A stretch of 16,580 nt of DNA from Candidatus Yanofskybacteria bacterium RIFCSPHIGHO2_01_FULL_44_22 (GTDB taxonomy: Bacteria; Patescibacteriota; Minisyncoccia; 2-02-FULL-40-12; GWA2-44-9): contig MGJJ01000009.1 of NCBI GenBank assembly GCA_001794205.1, positions 1 to 16,580 of the forward strand, in the 5' to 3' direction. Below are positions 1-6,169 of this stretch, one piece after another. The notes under the pieces are model-generated. The model was given only the letters and a program-made list of their open reading frames with translations, did no database searches and was not told where the DNA came from. Position 1 is the stretch's first letter. Each line of letters starts with the position of its first letter. The translations under genes were made by a program, and so were the position numbers.

Positions 1-2
1 CC

Positions 3-206
3 CCTCATTCGGTGGAGGTTTGGTTTTTGCGCCAAAACGGAGAATGGATTTTTATCGCGGATCAAAAAATAATCCGGGAAAGTATCAGCGAAGCGCTGGA
101 AGACCAGACGGCGATTACGGGGCAAAAATATTCTTTGGGTGCGGCGTATCATATTTTGAGCATCAGCCGGAACGACCTTGAACAAATTCTTCAAGCCAGG
201 AGGTAA
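3..206 (+). CDS. 3' end of an unidentified gene (partial)
   Basis: The frame is open from the window edge to a TAA at 204-206 and encodes 67 visible residues, beginning P-H-S-V-E-V-W. A GTG at 12 could be read as a start, but the frame continues upstream with no stop and I see no Shine-Dalgarno sequence there. I therefore treat this as the C-terminal part of a gene that starts outside the window. The visible part has a short beta-like stretch (EVWFLRQNGEWIFIAD) and then a helical tail; no family is recognisable. The next gene starts 2 nt after this stop, and its Shine-Dalgarno sequence lies inside the last codons here, so the two are probably co-transcribed and translationally coupled. Confidence 0.6.
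   Translation, partial: PHSVEVWFLRQNGEWIFIADQKIIRESISEALEDQTAITGQKYSLGAAYHILSISRNDLEQILQARR
198..203 (+). promoter_or_regulatory. Shine-Dalgarno sequence of the GWxTD-like gene
   Basis: AGGAGG stands 5 nt before ATG 209 and overlaps the end of the preceding gene. This is a near-ideal ribosome binding site; it fixes the start and implies coupling to the gene upstream. Confidence 0.8.
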
Positions 207-208
207 AA

Positions 209-1525
209 ATGAGAAACCAATTTCTCGGTCTTAAATTGTGCGGATTGTTTGCTATTCTGTCAGTTATCTTAAATTGCGGAGGCGCTCATCCCAAAGCCGG
301 CGGCGCGCTTACGCCCACTGTTCAGGCCCAAAAAGATTTTTTGGAAAATTATCAATTCTTGACGACCAAATCCGAGAAGCAAGAACTCAATAAATGCCAG
401 ACGGTTGAAGATGTCCAAAAATTTACGGAAAAATTTTGGCAAATACGGGATTCCGACCCCAACACTCCGGAAAACGAATGTAAACAATTGATTGACGGAA
501 GAATTAATGAGATAAAGAATGAAATTCTTTTGAGAAATGTAAACACTTTCGGCGTCAGTTTCGGCCATAACGGCGGCTTAAACGGAGAAATGGCCCGAGT
601 GTACCTTCTTTACGGTATGCCGGACTATATGTTGAGATTGCCCTCCGGAAGAACTTATTCGGAGATGATGGTTTGGATGTACGGCGACGAGAAAGAGCAT
701 GTATTATTCAGATTCTTGTTCTATAGAAAATATGGGAAATTCTCATTGTTTAAGAATCATGGACCGTTTATCGGCGAAGCGCTGAAAGAAATCAGCAATA
801 GCAATCCTTTGGCTCCCCAGTATATACAAATGGTTTGGAATGAACTCTCAATGAATGATATAGACGGCAATTTTAGAGCCGCCCTTATCCAATTTTCTTA
901 TTATCCCGATATCACCATTGATAAAGCGCTTAAACCGCCCGATCCGACAAAAACTGAAAACGGCCAAAAAGTTTATAACAGAAAATTCAACCAACAAGCG
1001 GATTCCATATTGCCAAAGAGCGCCGACAATCCGAAAACCCAAACTCAACCCTTCGGCTCCGCTCAGGGCAAGCCAAGCGCGCAAACCCAAGCCGCCAATA
1101 AAATTATTTTCAGCAAATATAATTCTTCAATACCCGGATACTTTTACATTGGCGTTGCGGGCGAGCATAAAATTGCTTTTTATCTGATTCTAAGATTTTG
1201 CGATTTGGATTGGGAAATTGTCAACGATTCGGCCGAGTGCGCCTTAAGCCTGGAAATTGATTTTAAAAACCGGCAGACAAAAGAAAGCATAATTTTTTTA
1301 AGTTCAAACAAAATATCCGTGTCCCGAGAAAAAGCGGAAAGCCAAGATAATTTTGTCATTTTTTCCAATAAAATGTTGCTGACAAAGAAAAGTTCCGATT
1401 TAACGGAAACCGCGGAAGAAATGATAAATAAAGAATTGCCGAACGGCAATTATACGGTTAGAGCGTTTTTGATAAATTCAATTACCCAAAAATATGCAGT
1501 TTGGCAGGAAGAAATCAGCAAATAA
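209..1525 (+). CDS. GWxTD-like putative exported protein
   Basis: This 438-residue protein starts at ATG 209 behind AGGAGG (198-203) with a 5-nt spacer. A hydrophobic N-terminus (about residues 8-22, then N-C-G-G) suggests a signal sequence or membrane anchor. A lipobox reading is weak because Asn precedes Cys23. Residues 76-100 carry FWQIRDSDPNTPENE and residues 126-139 carry GEMARVYLLYGMPD. Residues 154-173 carry a VWMYGD...LFRFLFYR stretch. These match the order of the GWxTD family (FW..RD..P.TPENE, then GRVYxxYGxPD, then the IWYY-like strand), although the Trp and Thr-Asp of the namesake motif are missing (GLNGE here). The remainder, to residue 438, is a low-similarity beta-rich C-terminal half. 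The family's function is unknown. Residues 281-289 (PFGSAQGKP) look like an inserted dispersed repeat. A terminator follows. The family call is by motif only. Confidence 0.65.
   Translation: MRNQFLGLKLCGLFAILSVILNCGGAHPKAGGALTPTVQAQKDFLENYQFLTTKSEKQELNKCQTVEDVQKFTEKFWQIRDSDPNTPENECKQLIDGRINEIKNEILLRNVNTFGVSFGHNGGLNGEMARVYLLYGMPDYMLRLPSGRTYSEMMVWMYGDEKEHVLFRFLFYRKYGKFSLFKNHGPFIGEALKEISNSNPLAPQYIQMVWNELSMNDIDGNFRAALIQFSYYPDITIDKALKPPDPTKTENGQKVYNRKFNQQADSILPKSADNPKTQTQPFGSAQGKPSAQTQAANKIIFSKYNSSIPGYFYIGVAGEHKIAFYLILRFCDLDWEIVNDSAECALSLEIDFKNRQTKESIIFLSSNKISVSREKAESQDNFVIFSNKMLLTKKSSDLTETAEEMINKELPNGNYTVRAFLINSITQKYAVWQEEISK
1049..1074 (+). repeat. Probable dispersed repeat inserted in frame in the GWxTD-like gene
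   Basis: The 26 bases run CCCTTCGGCTCC then GCTCAGGGCAAGCC and encode P-F-G-S-A-Q-G-K-P (residues 281-289). From memory, variants of this CCCTTCG...CTCAGGGC sequence recur in and between genes of many uncultured bacterial genomes. Here it lies in a Gln/Pro/Thr-rich linker between the conserved N-terminal domain and the C-terminal domain. Only one copy is in the window, so the repeat status rests on recognition. Confidence 0.5.
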
Positions 1526-1545
1526 AACCCTGCGCGAGCCGAATT

Positions 1546-1583
1546 CCCCGCCCACAACTATGCAGTTGCCGGTGGGGTTTTAA
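1546..1583 (+). terminator. Rho-independent terminator after the GWxTD-like gene
   Basis: An outer stem CCCCGCC / GGTGGGG (one G-T pair) surrounds a small mismatch and an inner CAACT-ATGC-AGTTG hairpin, followed directly by TTTTAATTT. It lies 20 nt after the stop at 1525 and separates this unit from dnaG. Confidence 0.75.
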
Positions 1584-1614
1584 TTTCACAAAGCCTTTGT
1601 TTTTAATGATTTTG

Positions 1615-1623
1615 TGGTAGAAT
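1615..1623 (+). promoter_or_regulatory. Extended -10 promoter of dnaG, leaderless
   Basis: TGG-TAGAAT has the TGn extension before a 5-of-6 match to TATAAT. No good -35 is present at the usual distance, which is tolerated by extended -10 promoters. The -10 ends only 7 nt before ATG 1631, so transcription should begin at or next to the start codon. Confidence 0.55.
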
Positions 1624-1630
1624 AAACGAA

Positions 1631-3487
1631 ATGGAAGACAACATTTCTAAAATTAAAGACAAACTGGATGTGGTGGAGATAATCTCCGGCTATTTGAAAG
1701 TTCAGAAAGCGGGTATGAATTTCAGGGCCCGCTGTCCTTTTCATAACGAAAAAACACCTTCTTTTTATATTTCTCCGGAACGGCAAATCTGGCACTGTTT
1801 CGGATGTTCGGCCGGAGGCGATATGTTCGGTTTTGTGAAGCAGATAGAGGGGGTCGAATTTCCGGAAGCGCTGAAAATACTTGCCCAAAAGGCCGGTGTT
1901 ACCCTTCAGCATTTTGAATCGGCCGTTGCCGTTGACGTCAAAGAAAAATTATTTGAAATTTGCGAAAAATCGGCTAAGTTTTTTGAAAAGCAATTATGGG
2001 GCGGCATCGGGGGCGGGCGAGCCCTGGCTTATCTGCGGGAAAGGGGCTTGGCCGACGGGGCCATTAAGGATTTTCGGCTTGGCTTTGCGCCCGATAATTG
2101 GCAGGCCCTTACCGGATATTTGCGAGAATCAGGATACCAAGATGGCGAGATTGTGTCTGCCGGAATGGCAATAAGGCGCCAATCAGCAATCAGCAATCAG
2201 CAATCAGCAATCGGGTCGGGCATTTATGACCGGTTTCGCTCAAGGATAATGTTTCCGGTCTTAAATATCGGCGGTCAGGTCGTCGGTTTTACCGGCCGGA
2301 TATTTGAAACTCAAAACTCAAAACTCAAAACTCAAAGTCCAGAAGCGGAGCCGGCAAAGTACATTAATACCCCGCAAACCATGATTTACGACAAGAGCAG
2401 AATTTTGTACGGACTGGATAAGGCCCGAACGGAGATAAGAAGAGCCGGTCAATGCGTTTTAGTGGAGGGCAATATGGACGTTATAATGTCGCATCAAGCC
2501 GGCGTTAAAAATGCGGTGGCGACTTCCGGCACGGCTTTAACTCAAGAACATCTTCGACTTCTGGGGAGATATGCTCCAAATGTCGGTTTTTGTTTTGATG
2601 ATGACCGAGCGGGAGCCTTGGCGACCAGAAGAGGCATAGGTTTGGCTTTGGCCAAGAATTTTAACGTAAAAATTATAGATATTGACGACAAGGACTGCAA
2701 AGACCCGGCTGATTATGTAAAAAAGCGCGGTCAAGACTGGTCACAATTGGTTGCCGCCGCCAGACCGGCGCTGGATTTTTATTTTGAAAAAGTAAAAAAG
2801 AATTTTAATTCCGCGTCTCCGGAGGATAAAAAAAACGCCATTGCTTCTTTGGCGCCATTTATTAAAAGACTGGTCAGCCAGGTGGAAAAATCACACTGGC
2901 TTTCCCGGCTGTCATTTTTATTGCGAACGAAGGAAGAAGCGGTGGCGGCTGATATTGCAGCCGCCAAAGACGATTTGGAAGTCTATGAAGCGGCCATTTC
3001 AGAAGGAGCGGAAAATTCGACTGGCCCCGCCGCCAAACAAGCAGATACCCCGATTGTCGCCGATATCTTGACCGAAACCTTAATTTCCATTATTTTAAAC
3101 AGGCCGGCGCTTTTTAAAGACAAACTTAAAAATTCGGAAATTAATTTTTTAAATTCCGAAGCGGCGGAAATTCTCGGCAAGCTGGCGAAAATGGATTTGA
3201 CAAGTTTTAAGTTCGGAGAATTTGTGAAAGATTTTAACCAGGATTCGGCGTTGAAACTGGAATTTGCCAACCTGAAAGCCCAGGAAACCTGGCGGGATTT
3301 TAAGGAAGAAGAATTGCTGGAAGAATTTGCCAATGTGGTCAACAAGCTCAAACGAAAAAAAATAAGCGCCGACTTGCTTTCGCTTGAATTTGAAATGAAA
3401 GAAGCCGAATCATTGAAAAACAGAGAAAGGATTAATGTTTTGACGGCTAAATTTTCGAAACTGGCCAAAGAATTGGCGGACAAATAA
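1631..3487 (+). CDS. dnaG: DNA primase DnaG
   Basis: This 618-residue primase makes RNA primers at the replication fork and works with the replicative helicase. The N-terminal CHC2-type zinc finger has C35, H38, C56 and C59 (CPFH ... WHCFGC). The catalytic core follows: YDRFRSRIMFP (199-209), YINTPQT (244-250), the TOPRIM glutamate motif VEGNMD (278-283, E279), the acidic metal-binding motif FDDDRAG (322-328) and KDPADY (357-362). Residues from about 430 onward form a helical C-terminal domain of the helicase-binding type. Two short low-complexity inserts (about residues 183-195 and 226-236) are encoded by 7-bp tandem repeats and sit in loops beside conserved core motifs. No Shine-Dalgarno sequence precedes ATG 1631, and the -10 lies 7 nt upstream, so the message is probably leaderless. 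rpoD follows after 2 nt, the classical macromolecular-synthesis arrangement. Confidence 0.97.
   Translation: MEDNISKIKDKLDVVEIISGYLKVQKAGMNFRARCPFHNEKTPSFYISPERQIWHCFGCSAGGDMFGFVKQIEGVEFPEALKILAQKAGVTLQHFESAVAVDVKEKLFEICEKSAKFFEKQLWGGIGGGRALAYLRERGLADGAIKDFRLGFAPDNWQALTGYLRESGYQDGEIVSAGMAIRRQSAISNQQSAIGSGIYDRFRSRIMFPVLNIGGQVVGFTGRIFETQNSKLKTQSPEAEPAKYINTPQTMIYDKSRILYGLDKARTEIRRAGQCVLVEGNMDVIMSHQAGVKNAVATSGTALTQEHLRLLGRYAPNVGFCFDDDRAGALATRRGIGLALAKNFNVKIIDIDDKDCKDPADYVKKRGQDWSQLVAAARPALDFYFEKVKKNFNSASPEDKKNAIASLAPFIKRLVSQVEKSHWLSRLSFLLRTKEEAVAADIAAAKDDLEVYEAAISEGAENSTGPAAKQADTPIVADILTETLISIILNRPALFKDKLKNSEINFLNSEAAEILGKLAKMDLTSFKFGEFVKDFNQDSALKLEFANLKAQETWRDFKEEELLEEFANVVNKLKRKKISADLLSLEFEMKEAESLKNRERINVLTAKFSKLAKELADK
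2181..2212 (+). repeat. 7-bp tandem repeat (AATCAGC) within dnaG
   Basis: There are four perfect copies of AATCAGC and four bases of a fifth. They encode a run of the cycle N-Q-Q-S-A-I-S in a loop just before the conserved YDRFRSRIMFP motif. Because 7 is not divisible by 3, all frames of the array read the same heptapeptide cycle and none has a stop on this strand; the opposite strand contains TGA. Confidence 0.95.
2307..2336 (+). repeat. 7-bp tandem repeat (AAACTCA) within dnaG
   Basis: There are four perfect copies of AAACTCA plus two bases. They encode part of the cycle K-L-K-T-Q-N-S between the VVGFTGRIF strand and the PAKYINTPQT motif. It is the same design as the repeat 95 nt upstream (7-bp unit, just over four copies, no stop in any forward frame) but with an unrelated unit sequence. 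Confidence 0.95.
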
Positions 3488-3489
3488 AA

Positions 3490-4722
3490 ATGCAAAAGAA
3501 ACATCAAAAAATAAAAAAAGCGGCGAAAAAAAACAAAAAACTCGTCCCCCAAAAGACCAAGAAAGGGGCGGTTAAAAAGAAAAAACTTTTCCCAAAAGGC
3601 GGGAAACTTCGCGGCCGAACGGGAAGCATCCATCCGAAAAAAGGCGCCGTAAGCGAGAGCGCCATTTTGGGTTTGATTGAAAAAGGGAAACACCGCGGCT
3701 TTGTCACCCAAATGGAGGTTATTAATGCTTTTCCGTCCATTGAAAAAGATATTAAGGGCCTGGAGTCTTTATATGAAAGGTTGGAATCGGCCAACATAAA
3801 TGTCATTGAATCAGGCAGGGTGTTCGAGGAGGAAAAGGTCAAGGAATACGACGAGAAAAAAAAATTGGAAACTGAATTCGGGGAAGTCGCTTCGGATTCG
3901 GTCCAGATGTACTTGAAAGAAATCGGCAAGTATCCCTTGCTGACGGGCGATGAAGAAGTGGAGTTGGCCAAAAGAATAGAAAAAAACGATGAATTTGCCC
4001 GGCAAAAACTTGCTCTTTCCAACTTGCGCTTAGTGGTTTCCATCGCCAAAAAATACGTCGGCCGCTCCGCCAATCTGGGGCTTTTAGATTTGATTCAAGA
4101 GGGGAATATCGGTTTGTTCAAAGCCGTGGAGAAATTTGATTATAAAAAAGGATATAAATTTTCCACTTACGCCACCTGGTGGATAAGGCAGGCGATTACG
4201 AGGGCCTTGGCCGACCAGGGCCGGACTATCAGAATACCGGTCCACATGGTAGAGACGATTAATAAATACCAGCAAGTGGTAAGACGGCTGGTTCAGGATT
4301 TGGGCCGGGACCCTCTGCCGGAAGAAACGGCCGCCGAAATGGGCGTTGATGTGGAGAAAATCAGGCACATCATGAAGATTTCCCAGGAAACCATCTCGCT
4401 CGAAGCGCCAGTCGGCGAAGACGATGACGGCGACAGCGCTTTGGAAAGTTTTATTCCCGACGAGGATTCCATTTCGCCGGCCACATCTGCCGCCCGCAAG
4501 ATTCTCAAAATTTATATCAACGAAATCATTTCCGACCTGACTCCGCGCGAACAAAAAATTCTTGACATGAGGTTCGGTCTGACTGACGGCGTCACCCATA
4601 CCCTTGAAGAAGTCGGCAAAATTTTTGCCGTTACTCGCGAGAGAATCAGACAAATTGAATCCAAGTCTCTGGAAAAAATTCGCCAGCATCAAAAACTCGG
4701 CAAACTTAAGGGCTACGAATAA
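3490..4722 (+). CDS. rpoD: Primary sigma factor (sigma-70 family, RpoD/SigA)
   Basis: This 410-residue protein directs RNA polymerase to housekeeping promoters. Residues 1-50 are an extremely Lys-rich, probably disordered tail. Residues 53-110 resemble region 1.1. Residues 137-164 (SVQMYLKEIGKYPLLTGDEE) are region 1.2. Region 2 spans about 174-245, with NLRLVVSIAKKY and the -10-recognition and melting segment YKFSTYATWWIRQAI (222-236). Region 3 follows (RIPVHMVETINK from 248), and region 4 includes LTPREQKILDMRFGL (350-364) and the -35-binding helix-turn-helix VTRERIRQIESKSLEKIR (381-398). The start is 2 nt after dnaG with no clear Shine-Dalgarno sequence, so translation is probably coupled. 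The promoters I find in this window (TTGAC-like and TATAAT-like, spacing 16-17) suit this factor. Family certainty is high. Confidence 0.97.
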   Translation: MQKKHQKIKKAAKKNKKLVPQKTKKGAVKKKKLFPKGGKLRGRTGSIHPKKGAVSESAILGLIEKGKHRGFVTQMEVINAFPSIEKDIKGLESLYERLESANINVIESGRVFEEEKVKEYDEKKKLETEFGEVASDSVQMYLKEIGKYPLLTGDEEVELAKRIEKNDEFARQKLALSNLRLVVSIAKKYVGRSANLGLLDLIQEGNIGLFKAVEKFDYKKGYKFSTYATWWIRQAITRALADQGRTIRIPVHMVETINKYQQVVRRLVQDLGRDPLPEETAAEMGVDVEKIRHIMKISQETISLEAPVGEDDDGDSALESFIPDEDSISPATSAARKILKIYINEIISDLTPREQKILDMRFGLTDGVTHTLEEVGKIFAVTRERIRQIESKSLEKIRQHQKLGKLKGYE

Positions 4723-4735
4723 ACAGAATGTCTTC

Positions 4736-4764
4736 TTGACTGAAAATTTGCAAAAGATTATACT
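4736..4764 (+). promoter_or_regulatory. Strong sigma-70 promoter of the leader RNA/protease unit
   Basis: TTGACT (4736-4741), a 17-nt spacer and TATACT (4759-4764) form the best promoter in the window (5 of 6 at both boxes). Transcription should begin near 4771, about 116 nt before the protease start. Confidence 0.8.
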
Positions 4765-4770
4765 TAAGAC

Positions 4771-4848
4771 AACTTGAGAAAGGAAAGGGCAGTCTACGGA
4801 GACCGCGACTCTATCCCTGCAAGGATAGGTTGGGCGTCTCCGTTTTTT
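4771..4848 (+). ncRNA. Structured leader or small RNA, possible attenuator
   Basis: About 25 nt after the predicted start of transcription, an 8-bp outer stem (ACGGAGAC 4796-4803 with GTCTCCGT 4836-4843) encloses a symmetric 7/7-nt internal loop. A 6-bp inner hairpin follows (CTATCC-ctgcaa-GGATAG, 4811-4828). The outer stem runs into six T residues (4843-4848). This has the architecture of an intrinsic terminator closing a small RNA of about 75 nt, or of a leader attenuator for the protease gene. It could also terminate rpoD transcription. I do not recognise a known riboswitch class. The CTCCG of the right arm could alternatively pair with CGGAG at 4873-4877, which overlaps the protease Shine-Dalgarno sequence. 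Confidence 0.55.
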
Positions 4849-4873
4849 GTTGGCTGTTGTTCCTTGAGAACTC

Positions 4874-4883
4874 GGAGGTGAGG
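4874..4883 (+). promoter_or_regulatory. Shine-Dalgarno sequence deciding the protease start
   Basis: GGAGGTGAGG sits just before ATG 4887 (8 nt from the GGAGG core). It rules out the longer reading from a TTG at 4830, which lies inside the leader hairpin and has no ribosome binding site. Confidence 0.85.
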
Positions 4884-4886
4884 AAA

Positions 4887-5906
4887 ATGCGCGCCAAGAC
4901 GTTAAGCGGGTTGTTATTTTGCCTGCTATTTGCGTTTAATGTTGCAAAAGCCGGTAGTATCACGGCTGAAGCCGCGACAAATGAGTCCGCGCTTACCGAA
5001 ACGGAGACGGAATCTATCGGCAGAATTTTGAATCCCTTGAAAGATTTTTTGATTCTTTCGGCGGAAAAGAAAGAGGGGAAGGATTCTGTCAAATTTCCAC
5101 CAGGACGGGAGATTGTCATTTCAGACGAACCGGTTTCAAAAGAACTTCTCGCCAATTTTAACAAGCTCATAATTATTAAAGTTGAGTTTCGACAAGGCAA
5201 AAAGGCATTCCAATATGCCGGCACCGGTTTTCCGATAGGGAATAGTTTGGTTGCCACCGCACTTCATCTTATCCTTCCCGAAAATGACGATTTAATTAAG
5301 GCCGACTTTAATCTTAATTCCCGGATGACGATTTCTTTGCAAGGCGAATTCTGCACTGAAACTCACTATTCAACCGTACCCTTGTTCAAAGTCGGACAAG
5401 GGTCCAAGACCCTTGAGGACATTCTGATTCTTAAGGCCGACATGTCAGCGCTCATGGCTGAATATGACAAATTGAACGCAAGTAATGCCTCTGCCGAAAA
5501 ACTCTCCTTGCTGCTTTTTATCCAAGCGCTAAAAGAAGGTATTCCGGTTGATAAAAAACCGGCGCTGAAGGGCAGTAATTTTGTAAGCGGGTTTTTCAGT
5601 CCTTTCAACGTTATCAGACCTTACATTTTCAGTGACAAGTTTGTCATGGAGCTGATTACAGATTGGGTAGAAAATACCGGCGTTAACAGAATTTACGGTT
5701 TTCGAGGCTGCGTCGAGCCTGGTTTTTCCGGCGGGCCGATTTTTAACGAAAAAGGCGAAGTGGCGGCGATGACCGTTGGAAGCAGTTTTGGCCGGAACTT
5801 TGTTTTCGGAATCCCGATTGACGATGTGCTGGAAGTGGCGAAAGCAGCCACTGAAAAAGAAAAGAACGACGAAAAGAAAGAAAAAAAAGAAGAGGAGAAA
5901 AAATAA
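4887..5906 (+). CDS. Secreted trypsin-like (S1/HtrA-type) serine protease
   Basis: This 339-residue protein begins with a typical signal peptide (basic start, hydrophobic LLFCLLFAF, probable cleavage after A-K-A at residue 22), so it acts outside the cytoplasm. The chymotrypsin-fold motifs are in order: GTGFPIGNSLVATALHLI (catalytic His127), LEDILILKAD (Asp178) and EPGFSGGPIFNEKGEVAA (Ser281 with an oxyanion-hole GFSGG). The triad is complete. An extra segment of about 80 residues (190-270) separates the Asp and Ser motifs. The C-terminus (322-339) is a Lys/Glu-rich charged tail and there is no PDZ domain, so it is not a full DegP/HtrA. A strong promoter and structured leader lie upstream and a very strong terminator downstream, so the gene is a single unit. 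The substrate is unknown. Confidence 0.8.
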   Translation: MRAKTLSGLLFCLLFAFNVAKAGSITAEAATNESALTETETESIGRILNPLKDFLILSAEKKEGKDSVKFPPGREIVISDEPVSKELLANFNKLIIIKVEFRQGKKAFQYAGTGFPIGNSLVATALHLILPENDDLIKADFNLNSRMTISLQGEFCTETHYSTVPLFKVGQGSKTLEDILILKADMSALMAEYDKLNASNASAEKLSLLLFIQALKEGIPVDKKPALKGSNFVSGFFSPFNVIRPYIFSDKFVMELITDWVENTGVNRIYGFRGCVEPGFSGGPIFNEKGEVAAMTVGSSFGRNFVFGIPIDDVLEVAKAATEKEKNDEKKEKKEEEKK

Positions 5907-5920
5907 AATGAGACATTCTT

Positions 5921-5962
5921 AACTCCGTTGTTGAGGTTAAACCTCAACAACGGAGTTTTTCT
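5921..5962 (+). terminator. Very strong intrinsic terminator after the protease
   Basis: A perfect 18-bp inverted repeat (AACTCCGTTGTTGAGGTT and its complement, one base between the arms) is followed by TTTTTCT. It begins 14 nt after the protease stop. Confidence 0.9.
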
Positions 5963-5963
5963 G

Positions 5964-5992
5964 TTGGGCTAATCACTAATTAATTGTATAAT
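5964..5992 (+). promoter_or_regulatory. Possible promoter upstream of the hairpin cluster
   Basis: A perfect TATAAT (5987-5992) lies 17 nt after TTGGGC (5964-5969), which matches only the TTG of a -35. It would transcribe the hairpin cluster and then the 198-residue membrane protein gene. Confidence 0.45.
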
Positions 5993-6004
5993 AAAATGAA
6001 TTCT

Positions 6005-6143
6005 CCTCGCGGCTTGCCGCGAGGTATCAAGAGGAGGCTTCGCCTCTTGATACCGCCGCAGAGCGGCGGAGTATTCACCCCTTTTAGCTTCGCTCGGACA
6101 AAATGTAAATAAGAATTTCCATTTTGCTCCTCGCTCGCTAAAA
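6005..6143 (+). repeat. Cluster of four adjacent intergenic hairpins
   Basis: Between the protease terminator and the next gene lie four back-to-back inverted repeats. They are CCTCGCGG-cttg-CCGCGAGG (6005-6024), a 12-bp stem GGTATCAAGAGG/CCTCTTGATACC overlapping it, CCGCCGC-aga-GCGGCGG, and an imperfect 24-nt palindrome. The last runs TTTTAGC...CAAAATG (6082-6105) against CATTTTG...GCTAAAA (6120-6143). The first three have few loop bases and no T tract, so they are not simple terminators. They resemble palindromic repeat elements or a structured leader RNA. I see no open frame of interest here. Confidence 0.7.
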
Positions 6144-6169
6144 TAAAATCAATCGTTTATTGTTAAAAA

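Noticed and set aside
2983..3711. 242-residue antisense frame across the dnaG/rpoD junction
   Set aside because: Its Ser/Phe-rich product is what reverse-strand reading of Glu/Lys-rich genes gives; no start signals or recognisable domain.
4084..4692. 202-residue antisense frame within rpoD
   Set aside because: It lies opposite highly conserved sigma regions 2-4 and has no promoter, Shine-Dalgarno sequence or domain of its own.
4771..4848. Signal recognition particle RNA or 6S RNA
   Set aside because: It lacks the conserved GGAA tetraloop and asymmetric loop of SRP RNA, and it is too short and lacks the central bubble of 6S RNA.
4830..4886. Longer protease start at a TTG, adding 19 residues
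   Set aside because: It lies inside the leader hairpin, has no Shine-Dalgarno sequence and would put extra residues ahead of a clean signal peptide; ATG 4887 has GGAGGTGAGG.
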